Part shown: positions 10,160 through 20,044 of the stretch, in pieces
How positions within the stretch are numbered: position 1 is the first letter of the stretch
Layout: each line of letters begins with the position of its first letter
From: Gammaproteobacteria bacterium
Lineage (GTDB): Bacteria; Pseudomonadota; Gammaproteobacteria; JAKBBU01
Direction of reading: 5' to 3'
Length of the DNA stretch: 64,000 nucleotides
Assembly: GCA_021773195.1 (NCBI GenBank)
Contig: JAJFKN010000008.1
Coordinates: forward strand, 115,853 to 179,852
The notes under the pieces: model-generated
What the model saw: only the letters and a program-made list of their open reading frames with translations
The model's database searches: none
Told to the model about the DNA's origin: nothing
Program-made: the position numbers and the translations under genes

Positions 10160-10239
10160 GTCACCTTGGTGAAGGTAACGTCACCTTTGCAAAAGTAACC
10201 CCATCACTGCGAAGGTAACGTCACCCCGGCGAAAGACGG
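10160..10239. repeat. Four tandem imperfect 20-bp units
   Basis: Units start at 10160, 10180, 10200 and 10220. The first two begin GTCACCTT and end AGTAAC or GGTAAC; the third begins CCCATCACTG and ends AAGGTAAC; the fourth is GTCACCCCGGCGAAAGACGG. Unit one contains the small palindrome TCACCTTGGTGA. They look like degenerate tandem copies of one arm of a REP-like palindrome and lead directly into the dispersed repeat that follows. Confidence 0.7.
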
Positions 10240-10298
10240 GGCCAGCCCAAACAAGTGTTCCAGCTTCGCCGGATTGACTGGATTCCCCTTCAGGGGAC

Positions 10299-10330
10299 AG
10301 GCCGCGGTCGAGCCGCGGAATGACGGGGCC
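10299..10330. repeat. Dispersed palindromic repeat, CCGCGG type
   Basis: CCGCGG at 10302-10307 and 10313-10318 flank TCGAG, followed by AATGACGGGG. A related form (TTGCGCGG, TCAAG, CCGCGCAA, then TGAC) recurs at 12469-12489. The shared tail AATGAC is typical of REP-like intergenic elements of proteobacteria. It lies in the 220-bp gap between the methyltransferase gene and ligA. Confidence 0.6.
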
Positions 10331-10362
10331 TTAGATTGGATAACGAGACATGAGATAATTGA

Positions 10363-12391
<2,029 letters not shown>

Positions 12392-12407
12392 TGAAGGCAT
12401 CTGTCTT

Positions 12408-12438
12408 CCTGGAATTTTGCGTAAGCAAAATATCCAGG
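12408..12438. repeat. Dispersed palindrome, TTTTGC/GCAAAA type, copy a
   Basis: The arms CCTGGAATTTTGC (12408-12420) and GCAAAATATCCAGG (12425-12438) form an imperfect inverted repeat around GTAA. The same element, in either orientation and with small changes, appears at 12565-12596, 12790-12819 and 42011-42117. It behaves like a REP-type hairpin family confined to intergenic DNA. Confidence 0.8.
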
Positions 12439-12468
12439 ACCCAGGGGAACGTTCTACTCAGCTCTGGG

Positions 12469-12489
12469 TTGCGCGGTCAAGCCGCGCAA
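12469..12489. repeat. Dispersed palindrome, CCGCGG-like, copy 2
   Basis: TTGCGCGG and CCGCGCAA are perfect inverted 8-bp arms around TCAAG, followed by TGACAGAG. It parallels the element at 10299-10330 (CCGCGG, TCGAG, CCGCGG, AATGACGG). The preceding palindrome at 12408 probably forms a composite with it. Confidence 0.65.
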
Positions 12490-12564
12490 TGACAGAGGCT
12501 TTCGCCAATGCCATCTTCGTGCGGGAAGCGGATGACTTAGCACCTTGCTCATTTCAGTACTGGA

Positions 12565-12596
12565 TCCCGGATATTTTGCTACGCAAAATTCCGGGA
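12565..12596. repeat. Dispersed palindrome, TTTTGC/GCAAAA type, copy b (opposite orientation)
   Basis: TCCCGGATATTTTGC (12565-12579) and GCAAAATTCCGGGA (12583-12596) pair around TAC. Relative to copy a at 12408 it is reversed. Its right end runs directly into the GGAAGAY minisatellite at 12594. Confidence 0.75.
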
Positions 12597-12691
12597 AGAC
12601 GGAAGATGGAAGACGGAAGATGGAAGACGGAAGATGGAAGACGGAAGATGGAAGACGGAAGACGGAAGATGGAAGACGGAAGATGGAAGAC
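12594..12691 (+). repeat. Heptamer minisatellite, 14 units of GGAAGAC/GGAAGAT
   Basis: Fourteen uninterrupted 7-bp units run from 12594 to 12691. Reading the last base, the order is C T C T C T C T C C T C T C. The strict alternation, broken once, points to growth by a 14-bp dimer. The last unit is the first seven bases of the duplicated ligA 3' end. Such arrays vary in copy number by slippage. Confidence 0.95.
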
Positions 12692-12734
12692 GGGTTGCAA
12701 AAGCTGCTGAGTTAAACTCCCGCAACACCCTCTG
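12685..12734 (+). repeat. 50-bp direct repeat, copy 2 (orphan ligA 3' end)
   Basis: An exact copy of 12342-12391, including the last nine ligA codons in frame with a stop, but detached from any gene. The match ends at CTCTG in both copies. It follows the GGAAGAY array without a break. Confidence 0.95.
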
Positions 12735-12789
12735 CGATACATTCCACGTCACCCCGATGAAACGTCGCCCCTCGGTATTGTCAACGTCA

Positions 12790-12819
12790 CCCCGGAAATT
12801 GCGAAGCAATTGTCCGGGG
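12790..12819. repeat. Dispersed palindrome, short form
   Basis: CCCCGGAAATTGC (12790-12802) and GCAATTGTCCGGGG (12806-12819) are inverted around GAA, preceded by GTCA. It is a shorter relative of the element at 12408, with AATTGC in place of TTTTGC. Confidence 0.65.
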
Positions 12820-12882
12820 TCCACTCTGCAATGCTAGGTAGATCAAATGCTTAGAAGGCTAATCCACCGGTCTGTTTCAGCT

Positions 12883-14241
12883 TCAACTCATTGAACGGGT
12901 TCTTCTGTGACCAGATCTGCCACCAGGACCTCCCATGGGATCTGGAGCCGTGCCTGGCGGGTCAGTTAGCGCTGCAGCTGCCCGAGAAATTGGGGCAACG
13001 CGCTTAAGCCCCTGCCTGGCGTTTCTAAGCCCTTCAGGAGTTGGAGTTGCTGCCGCTGCAGGCGCTGGTGTCGCTGCAGGAGCTGGTGTCGCTGCAGGAG
13101 CTGGTGGCATCGGCGGCGGTGTAGGGACTTGGTGCGCATTCCAAACCCGCGCTTTGAAGGGCTTTCCAATACTCTCGTCACCAAAAATTTCAATAGCTTT
13201 TAATTCATCGGTGAGCGCGCCTTTGGCTTTACCGAACAACCCACCACGCTTGCCTTCTTGGATACTAGCTACCCCAGTTTGCATGACTAATTGACGTTGG
13301 TGTTCGAGCCATTCGTCGCGAGTCATTTCACCAACGCTGCTGAGGCCATGTTGGATAAAGTACAGGTTGCGATATTGTGCATACTCATTGGGCTCAAAGT
13401 TTATCGCAAAGTCGATGCTGCCATCTTTATTTTTTACTTGTTCAAAGGTAAATTTGGCTGCTACCTTATGTAAGTCAATACCTTGCAAAAACGCAGCTTG
13501 CGCAGCAGGCTTAGTAGCGTGATAGTCTTGGAATACTTTATCAAAACCGCCTTCATTATTTAGTGTATTCAAACGATTCTGAATACACGTCACCATGCCT
13601 GATTGTTGCAAGCCACTGGTTATAGCGCAAGTATTACCTTCTCGCTCTACCAAGACTAGATAACTGGAATCCCATGCAACGTTTTTATGATCCAGGTAAC
13701 CGTAGAAATCTTTCGCATTATTGATCTGATCTTTGCGATTATATACCCGTTGTAACACTGCTTTATTCAAGCAATTCTTGATCATGTGTTCATCCACGGG
13801 TTGCTCGACAAAAGCACCAATTTCTGGACGTTTTTCATAGTCCAGTAATCGATAGGAGTCTGCATTCGCATCGTCATAAGCTTTTTTCACCTTAACAGCG
13901 TGATCTCTCAAACTTTCTTTATGGCTATTGAGCAGCTTTTCACGGATGGCATCATAGTCAGCATCCGTTAGGGTTTCTAAGGTAAGTTGAGGAATGCGGG
14001 GAGGTGATCCCATAGGGACGGTGTTTTGTTCTTCAATATATTTATCCATGGCTTTGATGATAATTTCATGGAATTCGTCACGCTTCTGCTTGTATTGATT
14101 GCCATACCTGCCAGTATTAGCTTGAATATTAATGAGTGTATCTTGGGTTTCAGCAGCAAAAGATTTGCTGAAGACACGCTCTCTTTCTCTGGGCGCACGC
14201 GCACGGCGTGGAGTTGTTGGTGACATGCCTGGTGGATGCAT
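12883..14241 (-). CDS. Hypothetical protein, Ala/Pro-rich C-terminus; candidate secreted protein
   Basis: I do not recognise this 452-residue protein. It has no signal peptide or membrane helix. The N-terminus is basic and disordered (PRRARAPRERER). Residues about 30-340 look folded, mostly helical, with cysteines and segments such as WDSSYLVLVEREGNTCAITS. The last quarter is low complexity, with three PAPAAT repeats near residue 385, and ends in the basic-serine tail GHRRTRSMS. A soluble orphan with a disordered tail fits a secreted effector in a host-associated bacterium, but that is inference. It is transcribed away from prmB and has no obvious operon partner. The start could also be the sixth codon ATG. 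Confidence 0.6.
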   Translation of the reverse strand: MHPPGMSPTTPRRARAPRERERVFSKSFAAETQDTLINIQANTGRYGNQYKQKRDEFHEIIIKAMDKYIEEQNTVPMGSPPRIPQLTLETLTDADYDAIREKLLNSHKESLRDHAVKVKKAYDDANADSYRLLDYEKRPEIGAFVEQPVDEHMIKNCLNKAVLQRVYNRKDQINNAKDFYGYLDHKNVAWDSSYLVLVEREGNTCAITSGLQQSGMVTCIQNRLNTLNNEGGFDKVFQDYHATKPAAQAAFLQGIDLHKVAAKFTFEQVKNKDGSIDFAINFEPNEYAQYRNLYFIQHGLSSVGEMTRDEWLEHQRQLVMQTGVASIQEGKRGGLFGKAKGALTDELKAIEIFGDESIGKPFKARVWNAHQVPTPPPMPPAPAATPAPAATPAPAAAATPTPEGLRNARQGLKRVAPISRAAAALTDPPGTAPDPMGGPGGRSGHRRTRSMS

Positions 14242-14439
14242 AGTATTAACCTATATGATTTTGTTTAGGGGGAGATTTTAAAAAATTCGGGTGGCTTTGC
14301 TGCCACAGATATTATGCAGACTATGATACCGACATTTACCTATGGGATCAAGGGATTTGAGCAATAAACTACCTGCTCATTACCTGTAACCTGTTGATTT
14401 ATCGAAAAGACCGGGTTTGTGGCCCCTTTTTGCTCGCTA

Positions 14440-14448
14440 TGGTATAAT
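14440..14448 (+). promoter_or_regulatory. Extended -10 promoter of prmB
   Basis: TGGTATAAT is a TG-extended -10 box with a perfect TATAAT at 14443-14448. No good -35 box is spaced correctly, as is usual for extended -10 promoters. Transcription would start near 14455, giving a leader of about 27 bases before the prmB ATG. Confidence 0.6.
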
Positions 14449-14481
14449 GAACCCCTTAAAAAATCATAGAGTTACATAAGA

Positions 14482-15360
14482 ATGTTTGTACCCACCACTG
14501 TTGCCGATTGCCTGCGCTATGCCATGACTCAATTCAACCAGGCAGAGCTTTGTTACGGCCATGGCACCGATAATCCCTGGGATGAAGCCCTGCATTTGGT
14601 ACTGGGCTTATTGCATTTACCCTTTGATATAAACCCTGCTCTGCTCCAATCCAAGCTCATCCAAGAAGAGGCAGATGCGGTATTACAAGCCATTGAAAAG
14701 CGAATCGAAGAACAAATCCCCGTGCCTTATTTGACGAACAAAGCTTATTTTGCTGATTTAGAACTGTATGTGAATGAGCATGTGTTGGTGCCACGCTCAC
14801 CCATTGCTGAAATCATTCAACAGGGTTTTGAGCCTTGGATACAAGAAGATAATGTACATAGTATTTTAGACCTTTGCACCGGTAGCGGTTGCTTGGCCCT
14901 ATTGTGCGCGCTGCATTTCCCTGAAGCTAACGTAACCGGTAGCGATCTCTCTGAAGAAGCTTTACAAGTTGCTGAAAAAAATAGAGTTCGCTATGGCATA
15001 CCATTAGAATTGTTGCATTCCGATGGCTTTAATGACATTCCTGAGCAGGGCTTCGATGTTATCATTAGCAATCCACCTTATGTGGACCCAACGCGCCAAA
15101 GTGAATTACCTAAAGAATTTTCCCATGAGCCTGCTATGGCCCTCTATACGGAAGATCAGGGCTTGCGCATCACGGATCATATTCTAAAGGTAGCGTCTCG
15201 TTACTTAAACCCCCAGGGTATTTTAATTGTAGAAGTCGGCGAGAGTGCGCCCCAATTAATTGAAAAATATCCTCACGTGCCTTTTACATGGTTAGAGTTT
15301 GCAGAGGGCGGTGAAGGGGTTTTCTTGCTGAGGGCAGAAGACCTTGCAACCCCATCTTAA
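14482..15360 (+). CDS. prmB: Ribosomal protein L3 glutamine methyltransferase PrmB
   Basis: PrmB methylates a glutamine of ribosomal protein L3. The 292-residue protein has the helical N-terminal domain and a class I methyltransferase domain with SILDLCTGSGCLALLCA as the SAM-binding loop and the catalytic ISNPPYVDPTRQSELPKEF. The NPPY motif is shared with release-factor methyltransferase PrmC, but the ELPKEFSHEPAMALY extension and the length favour PrmB. No prfA is adjacent, which also argues against PrmC. The stop overlaps the convergent MFS gene by four bases (TTAA). Confidence 0.88.
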   Translation: MFVPTTVADCLRYAMTQFNQAELCYGHGTDNPWDEALHLVLGLLHLPFDINPALLQSKLIQEEADAVLQAIEKRIEEQIPVPYLTNKAYFADLELYVNEHVLVPRSPIAEIIQQGFEPWIQEDNVHSILDLCTGSGCLALLCALHFPEANVTGSDLSEEALQVAEKNRVRYGIPLELLHSDGFNDIPEQGFDVIISNPPYVDPTRQSELPKEFSHEPAMALYTEDQGLRITDHILKVASRYLNPQGILIVEVGESAPQLIEKYPHVPFTWLEFAEGGEGVFLLRAEDLATPS

Positions 15361-16607
15361 GTTTTCATTTCCCCTGCCACTTTGCGCAATAAAACAAAAG
15401 CCAATAACAAAAATAAGGGTAATATACTAAAGGCCCAGTGGTAGGCGTGTAAACTAAACCCTGCAGATGTGTGAGGAAAGACATCTAACAATCGCCCCAC
15501 AGCAGGTTCCGTCACGGCGCCTAATAGCGCATCACCACTGTTGATTAATGCTATGACCGTAGCCGCTAAGGGTAGGGGATTGCATTCTTTCCCAAGCACA
15601 AAGCCCAGCATGAATGCCCCAGTGCCAAATCCAAAGCCAAACAATAAACTAGCAACGTACCAAAGGTTCTCTACATTCCAATACACCACTAAAGTAAGGC
15701 AAACTAGGGATAACAGTAACCCCGAAGTCATGATGGTGAAGCGTTCATCGATACGGGTGGCTAACCAACCTAAGAATGTGCCACCCAAACCTAAACCTAG
15801 AAAGACCATGCTGACTAATTCTGCGGCGTGGGTCTTATCCACATGATAGGCCGCCTGTAAAAAAGGGTCGCCCCACAAGCCACCAAAAACCGCTAAAGGG
15901 CAAAAAGCCAAACCACTGTAAAAGGTAAGTAGCCAATTTCTTTTGCTTTTCAATAGCTGCCAATATTCTGCTAATTTTGGTGCTTTAGTGGCGGCATCCA
16001 TTTTGGGTGATTTGATTAATAAAGCAAAACACAAAGCCAATACAATGCCGCACAAACCCGTTACATATAGACTGTGTTGCCAGCCGAATTTATCCACGAA
16101 ATAGGCCAAAGGCGTTTGTCCCATGAGCGCACCTAACATAACAGGAAAGGTTAAAAATCCGCTGACAAAAGCATATTTCTTTGCGGAGAAATAAAAGGCC
16201 GTCAGTTTCAGATAACTTACCGTGGCGAAAGCTGCTCCCGCACCCATCAAAGCGCGGGCCACAAAAGCCACCATAAAACTTTGACTTACAGAAAATAATA
16301 TCGCGCCGGCAGCGCAGCAAAGCAAAGCCATGGCTGTTATATAACGCGGGTTGAATTGATCTAATAGGGGACCCGCTGCCAATTGTACAAACATGTAGGC
16401 ATAAAAGAACCCCGCCGCTAAGAACCCCAACTCAGCGCCATTCAAATGAAAGGCCTGCATGAGTTCTTGAGTCATCACACTGGGGGATACTTGCAATACG
16501 TATTTGTATAATAAAAAGAAAGAGCTCAGTATTAAAACTAATAGTGCCGAAGAGCGACCTGGCATGGCGCTGGGTGAGGTAAGCGTTGGGTTAGAAACCG
16601 TATTCAT
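15357..16607 (-). CDS. MFS transporter (paralogue of the gene at 18094)
   Basis: About 416 residues and twelve membrane helices of the major facilitator superfamily. Helix 1 reads SSFFLLYKYVLQVSPSVMT, and the helix 2-3 loop GPLLDQFNPRYIT is an MFS motif A variant. The substrate is unknown. ATG 16607 is chosen because GGAG lies seven bases before it; a longer reading from 16622 would place that site inside the gene. It is clearly a paralogue of the MFS gene beyond aroC: the two share long runs such as GALMGQTPLAY and VIALINSGDAL. An 8-bp-arm palindrome at 16627-16644 sits just upstream and may be an operator. Confidence 0.85.
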   Translation of the reverse strand: MNTVSNPTLTSPSAMPGRSSALLVLILSSFFLLYKYVLQVSPSVMTQELMQAFHLNGAELGFLAAGFFYAYMFVQLAAGPLLDQFNPRYITAMALLCCAAGAILFSVSQSFMVAFVARALMGAGAAFATVSYLKLTAFYFSAKKYAFVSGFLTFPVMLGALMGQTPLAYFVDKFGWQHSLYVTGLCGIVLALCFALLIKSPKMDAATKAPKLAEYWQLLKSKRNWLLTFYSGLAFCPLAVFGGLWGDPFLQAAYHVDKTHAAELVSMVFLGLGLGGTFLGWLATRIDERFTIMTSGLLLSLVCLTLVVYWNVENLWYVASLLFGFGFGTGAFMLGFVLGKECNPLPLAATVIALINSGDALLGAVTEPAVGRLLDVFPHTSAGFSLHAYHWAFSILPLFLLLAFVLLRKVAGEMKT

Positions 16608-16958
16608 TGTATTTCTCCACATTGGGTTTAAGTTAAAACTTAAATAAAATTGTCATGTGGTCTCGCCTGGTGTTTTGTCCTGCCCTAGAGAGGCAAGACC
16701 GCAACTCTTAAGACAGGCAAGTAATGGGAGAAATAATAATAGAGGCACCGCTGAGCCCGGCTATAGAAACCTGGCGTGAAGAAATGCTGTGAGATAGTCT
16801 CATCATGTGGAAAGTGCCCTGTATAATTCAAGGTCAGCTTATCACCCTTTTGATAATTTCGTCAACAGGTCGCGTAACTCATTGATAATTGGACTGAGAC
16901 CATTTACAAAGTCTTCAAATCTGCTTATCCTCTAGTTATGTAGTCAAAAGGCAGCAAT
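16608..16958. other. 351-bp divergent region between MFS gene and aroC
   Basis: This region serves two divergent genes. It holds the MFS-side palindrome (16627-16644), a 22-codon reading frame at 16724-16792 with AGG five bases upstream of its ATG, and a TATAAT at 16822-16827 without a good -35 box, which could start the aroC transcript with a leader of about 125 bases. A small hairpin (TGAGA, TAG, TCTCA) lies just after the short frame, near 16790. No known riboswitch is recognisable. Confidence 0.5.
16627..16644. promoter_or_regulatory. Palindrome TTTAAGTT-AA-AACTTAAA upstream of MFS gene, possible operator
   Basis: Perfect 8-bp inverted arms around two bases, 20 bases upstream of the MFS start. 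An AT-rich symmetrical site at this distance could bind a dimeric regulator or simply be part of the promoter. No regulator gene is next to it. Confidence 0.35.
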
Positions 16959-18035
16959 ATGTCCGGCAATACCCTCGGTACTCTATTTACCCTCACCACA
17001 GCAGGCGAAAGTCACGGCCCAGCCCTTGTGGGTATCGTGGATGGTTGCCCCCCCGGTCTAGCCCTATCGGAAGCAGATTTACAGCCTGATTTAGATAGAC
17101 GCCGTCCAGGCAGAACGCGCCATACCACTCAACGTCGTGAATCAGACAGGGTGCAGATTCTCTCAGGCGTATTTGAAGGCAAAACTACAGGTACACCCAT
17201 TACCTTACTGATTGAAAATGAAGATCAACGTTCCAAAGATTATTCTAAAATAAAAGATCAATTTCGCCCGGGTCATGCTGATTATACTTATCTTAAAAAA
17301 TATGGCATGCGTGATTATCGCGGCGGCGGCCGCTCATCTGCTAGAGGCACGGCTATTTGGGTGGCTGCCGGTGGTATTGCAAAGAAATATTTAAAGGCAC
17401 AATTGGGTATTGAAATTCAAGGTTATTTGCAACAGGTGGGACCCATTGCGGCAGAAGCCTTACAATGGGATGCCATCGAAAATAATGATTTCTTTTTTCC
17501 TGATGCTTCAAAAATAAAAGAGTTAGAAGACTACATTCATGCATTACGCAAAGCTGGTGATTCCATGGGAGCTTTAGTAAAAGTTCACGCCAAAGGCATG
17601 CCCGTGGGTTTAGGTGAACCGGTTTTTGGTCGTTTGGATGCAGACATCGCCCATGCCATGATGAACATTAACGCTGTGAAGGGCGTAGAAATTGGTGCGG
17701 GTTTTGCCTCGGCCCAGCAGAGAGGATCGGAACATCGTGATGAAATGACTAAAGCGGGCTTTCAATCCAACAATTCAGGCGGTGTGTTGGGAGGTATTTC
17801 TTCCGGGCAAGATTTAGAAGTAGCTATCGCATTGAAACCTACATCCAGTATTACCCAACCTGGGCAATCCTTAAATGCTCAGGGTGAAGAAATAGACGTG
17901 GTCACCACGGGTCGTCACGATCCCTGTGTGGGCATTCGTGCCGTACCCATTGCAGAAGCCTTATTAGCTATTGTGGTTTTAGATCATGTTATGCGGCATC
18001 GAGCACAGAACACACCAGCCTCTTTTTATCCATAA
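16959..18035 (+). CDS. aroC: Chorismate synthase
   Basis: AroC makes chorismate from 5-enolpyruvylshikimate-3-phosphate, the last shikimate step, using reduced FMN. The 358 residues match the family. Signatures seen are [19 protein letters not shown] near the start, the RRPGR and TTQRRESD segment, [17 protein letters not shown], and [16 protein letters not shown] near the end. It sits alone between two paralogous MFS permease genes that both point away from or toward it on the other strand. Its product feeds the tryptophan genes further along the window. Confidence 0.97.
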   Translation: MSGNTLGTLFTLTTAGESHGPALVGIVDGCPPGLALSEADLQPDLDRRRPGRTRHTTQRRESDRVQILSGVFEGKTTGTPITLLIENEDQRSKDYSKIKDQFRPGHADYTYLKKYGMRDYRGGGRSSARGTAIWVAAGGIAKKYLKAQLGIEIQGYLQQVGPIAAEALQWDAIENNDFFFPDASKIKELEDYIHALRKAGDSMGALVKVHAKGMPVGLGEPVFGRLDADIAHAMMNINAVKGVEIGAGFASAQQRGSEHRDEMTKAGFQSNNSGGVLGGISSGQDLEVAIALKPTSSITQPGQSLNAQGEEIDVVTTGRHDPCVGIRAVPIAEALLAIVVLDHVMRHRAQNTPASFYP

Positions 18036-18042
18036 CTGCGTT

Positions 18043-18102
18043 AAAGGTTAGCTCAGAATGCTCATGTATTCTCATATACACTGCGCTTCTTCGCTAACCT
18101 TT
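18043..18102. terminator. Long-loop inverted repeat between convergent aroC and MFS gene
   Basis: AAAGGTTAGC (18043-18052) and GCTAACCTTT (18093-18102) are perfect 10-bp inverted arms around about 40 bases containing AGAATGCTCAT and ACTGCGCTTC. The interior resembles a dispersed intergenic element seen in several gammaproteobacterial genomes (recalled, not searched). Its place between two converging genes suits a bidirectional transcription stop, but there is no clear T-run. Confidence 0.5.
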
Positions 18103-19380
18103 GCCTTGTCCTGAATAAAAATAGGACGTGGTGTGTACACTAGAAGAATCGGAATATTTCACCCAAGCTAAAGCCAGTAACGCTGATACCAGATACATGG
18201 GCAGTAAACTAAAAGCCATATGATAGTCGTGTACATTAAAGTTTAATGAACCCTGTGTTGTGCCAGCCAATTGATCCAATACTTTACCTATTAAGGGTTC
18301 TGTGCAGGCGCCAAAGAGGGCGTCACCACTGTTGATTAACGCAATGACCGTGGCTGCTAAAAATAATGGATTGCATTCTTTCCCCACCACAAAGCCCAAC
18401 ATAATCCCGCTGGTGCCCAGACCGAAGATGAATAACAGTAAAGCCACATAAAAACTGCTGTGCCAATTGCAATAGGTCACCAGGACCAAACTGACAAGGG
18501 ACAATGAAATCCCCAGGGCCATAAAGCCATATCGATCGGCAAAGCGATTGGATAACCAACCTAACAACGTGCCACCTACACCAAAACCAATAAAGGCAAA
18601 GGAGGTGAGGGAAGCCGCTTCAGTTTTTGAAAAATGGTAAGCCGTCTGTAAAAAGGGGTCGCCCCATAAACCACCGAAAACGGCTAAGGGGCTAAAGGCC
18701 AAGCCGCTGTATAGGGTTAATAACCAAGTTCTAGGATTGGTGAATAGTTTTTTGTAATCCTGAAAAGAAGGTAAGACTGAGTCATCGCTGCAACTGTTAG
18801 ATGATTTTATTAATACAGCAAAACACAACGCTAAAATAATGCCAAAAACACCCCAACCATAGAGACTATCTTGCCAACCAAAACTGTCTACCAAATAAGC
18901 TAGAGGGGTTTGCCCCATGAGAGCACCGATCATGACTGGGAAGGTTAAAAAGCCTGTGACGATGGCGTATTGTTTCGGTGAAAAGTAATCGGCCGTGAGG
19001 CGTAAATAACTCACCGTAGCAAAAGCAGCCCCTGCACCCATAAATAAACGCGCCACAAAAGCCATGGTAAAGTCATGACTGTGAGCAAAGAGTAAAGCCC
19101 CTGCCGCACAACTTAAGAGTGCAATGGCTGTAATGTAACGGGCGTTGAAGCGATCCAATAGGGGGCCTGAGATTAACTGCACGGCAAAATAGGCATAGAA
19201 AAAGCCCGCCGCCAAAAAACCTAAGGTCGTGCCATCCAACTGCAGGGAATGCATAAGCTCCCCCGTCATCACGCTGGGAGACACTTGCAATAAGTATTTA
19301 TAAATGAGGAAAAAGGAACATAGGACTAAAATGATTAGTCCCATGCTTTTAGATGACTGCCTGGACGGTGTTTGTTTCAT
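18094..19380 (-). CDS. MFS transporter (paralogue of the gene at 15357)
   Basis: About 428 residues with twelve membrane helices. The start region SSKSMGLIILVLCSFFLIYKY and the following LLQVSPSVMTGELMHSLQLD mirror the first MFS gene, and the similarity continues to the C-terminus, so the two arose by duplication. The substrate is unknown. I start at ATG 19380; a TTG at 19401 in frame would overlap the upstream gene. That upstream gene ends five bases before this start, so the two are probably cotranscribed. The stop lies inside the inverted repeat shared with aroC. Confidence 0.83.
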   Translation of the reverse strand: MKQTPSRQSSKSMGLIILVLCSFFLIYKYLLQVSPSVMTGELMHSLQLDGTTLGFLAAGFFYAYFAVQLISGPLLDRFNARYITAIALLSCAAGALLFAHSHDFTMAFVARLFMGAGAAFATVSYLRLTADYFSPKQYAIVTGFLTFPVMIGALMGQTPLAYLVDSFGWQDSLYGWGVFGIILALCFAVLIKSSNSCSDDSVLPSFQDYKKLFTNPRTWLLTLYSGLAFSPLAVFGGLWGDPFLQTAYHFSKTEAASLTSFAFIGFGVGGTLLGWLSNRFADRYGFMALGISLSLVSLVLVTYCNWHSSFYVALLLFIFGLGTSGIMLGFVVGKECNPLFLAATVIALINSGDALFGACTEPLIGKVLDQLAGTTQGSLNFNVHDYHMAFSLLPMYLVSALLALAWVKYSDSSSVHTTSYFYSGQGKG

Positions 19381-19385
19381 CTTGA

Positions 19386-19946
19386 TTATAAGTCGCCCCA
19401 ACCTGGTTTCATGCGTAATCGCCCAGATTCACGTTGCTCTCCTGGGGCAGCTAGGGTAGCGGGTGCAGGTTCTCTTGCGTACCTTGGATCGGTTAGGTGG
19501 GGGATTTCATCAGGTTTCGCATTAAAAAGATCGGCACCGGCAAACCCTTCGTGGTGATGTGGTTGTTGTTGGTTTCTAGGTCTTGTAGAAAAACTTCCTA
19601 TGGCATGTAAAGCAGCGTCTACGCGATCTTCTGAATGCGGTGTATGAGACTGATCAGTCATCGGTGTTTCAACATCATCGACAATGGGTGGCAAGGTCAT
19701 TGCGGGGTTTGTACGACGTGGTTTGGCCGCAGCGGGAACAATAAGAATAGATAAAAAAGCATTGATCAGCGCAAACTTCATTACGGGAGATAATTGCCCC
19801 CAGGCTTCAGCACTAAACCTTTCTTCTGGAACGCTAATTTTTTTGTTCTCTGCAAATTGTTGAGGTTTAGTCTTAGGGCGTTCAGTTCCCGTATTCCAAT
19901 TATTTTTATGGCTTGGTCTATGGCCGGCTTGTTGCCTATGGGACAT
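19386..19946 (-). CDS. Hypothetical protein with one membrane helix
   Basis: A protein of about 186 residues that I do not recognise. A hydrophilic N-terminus (MSHRQQAGHRPSHKN) is followed by one hydrophobic segment (MKFALINAFLSILIVPAAA, about residues 56-74) and a long His/Pro/Ala-rich hydrophilic tail that looks disordered. The ATG at 19946 has GGAGAG seven bases upstream; an ATG at 19961 would put that site inside the gene. It is five bases upstream of the MFS gene and probably shares its transcript. Orientation and any role with the permease are unknown. Confidence 0.5.
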   Translation of the reverse strand: MSHRQQAGHRPSHKNNWNTGTERPKTKPQQFAENKKISVPEERFSAEAWGQLSPVMKFALINAFLSILIVPAAAKPRRTNPAMTLPPIVDDVETPMTDQSHTPHSEDRVDAALHAIGSFSTRPRNQQQPHHHEGFAGADLFNAKPDEIPHLTDPRYAREPAPATLAAPGEQRESGRLRMKPGWGDL

Positions 19947-20044
19947 TATAATTCTCTCCATATTGATTCTAATTTAAACAAAACATTCTAATGGGCCGGC
20001 GCATAATTGTCAATCAAGCATAATGTGCTAGTCGTTCCCATGGA

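Noticed and set aside
12594..12691. CRISPR-like array
   Set aside because: Units are contiguous 7-mers with no spacers, and no cas gene is near.
12417..12710. Open frames of 60-97 codons through the GGAAGAY array, both strands
   Set aside because: They consist of repeat sequence (MEDGRWKTE units), have no ribosome binding site and exist only because a 7-bp repeat of this composition lacks stops in several frames.
12883..13300. A 119-codon plus-strand gene (Gly/Ala/Val-rich) opposite the orphan's C-terminus
   Set aside because: It mirrors the PAPAAT repeat of the minus-strand gene and has no credible ribosome site.
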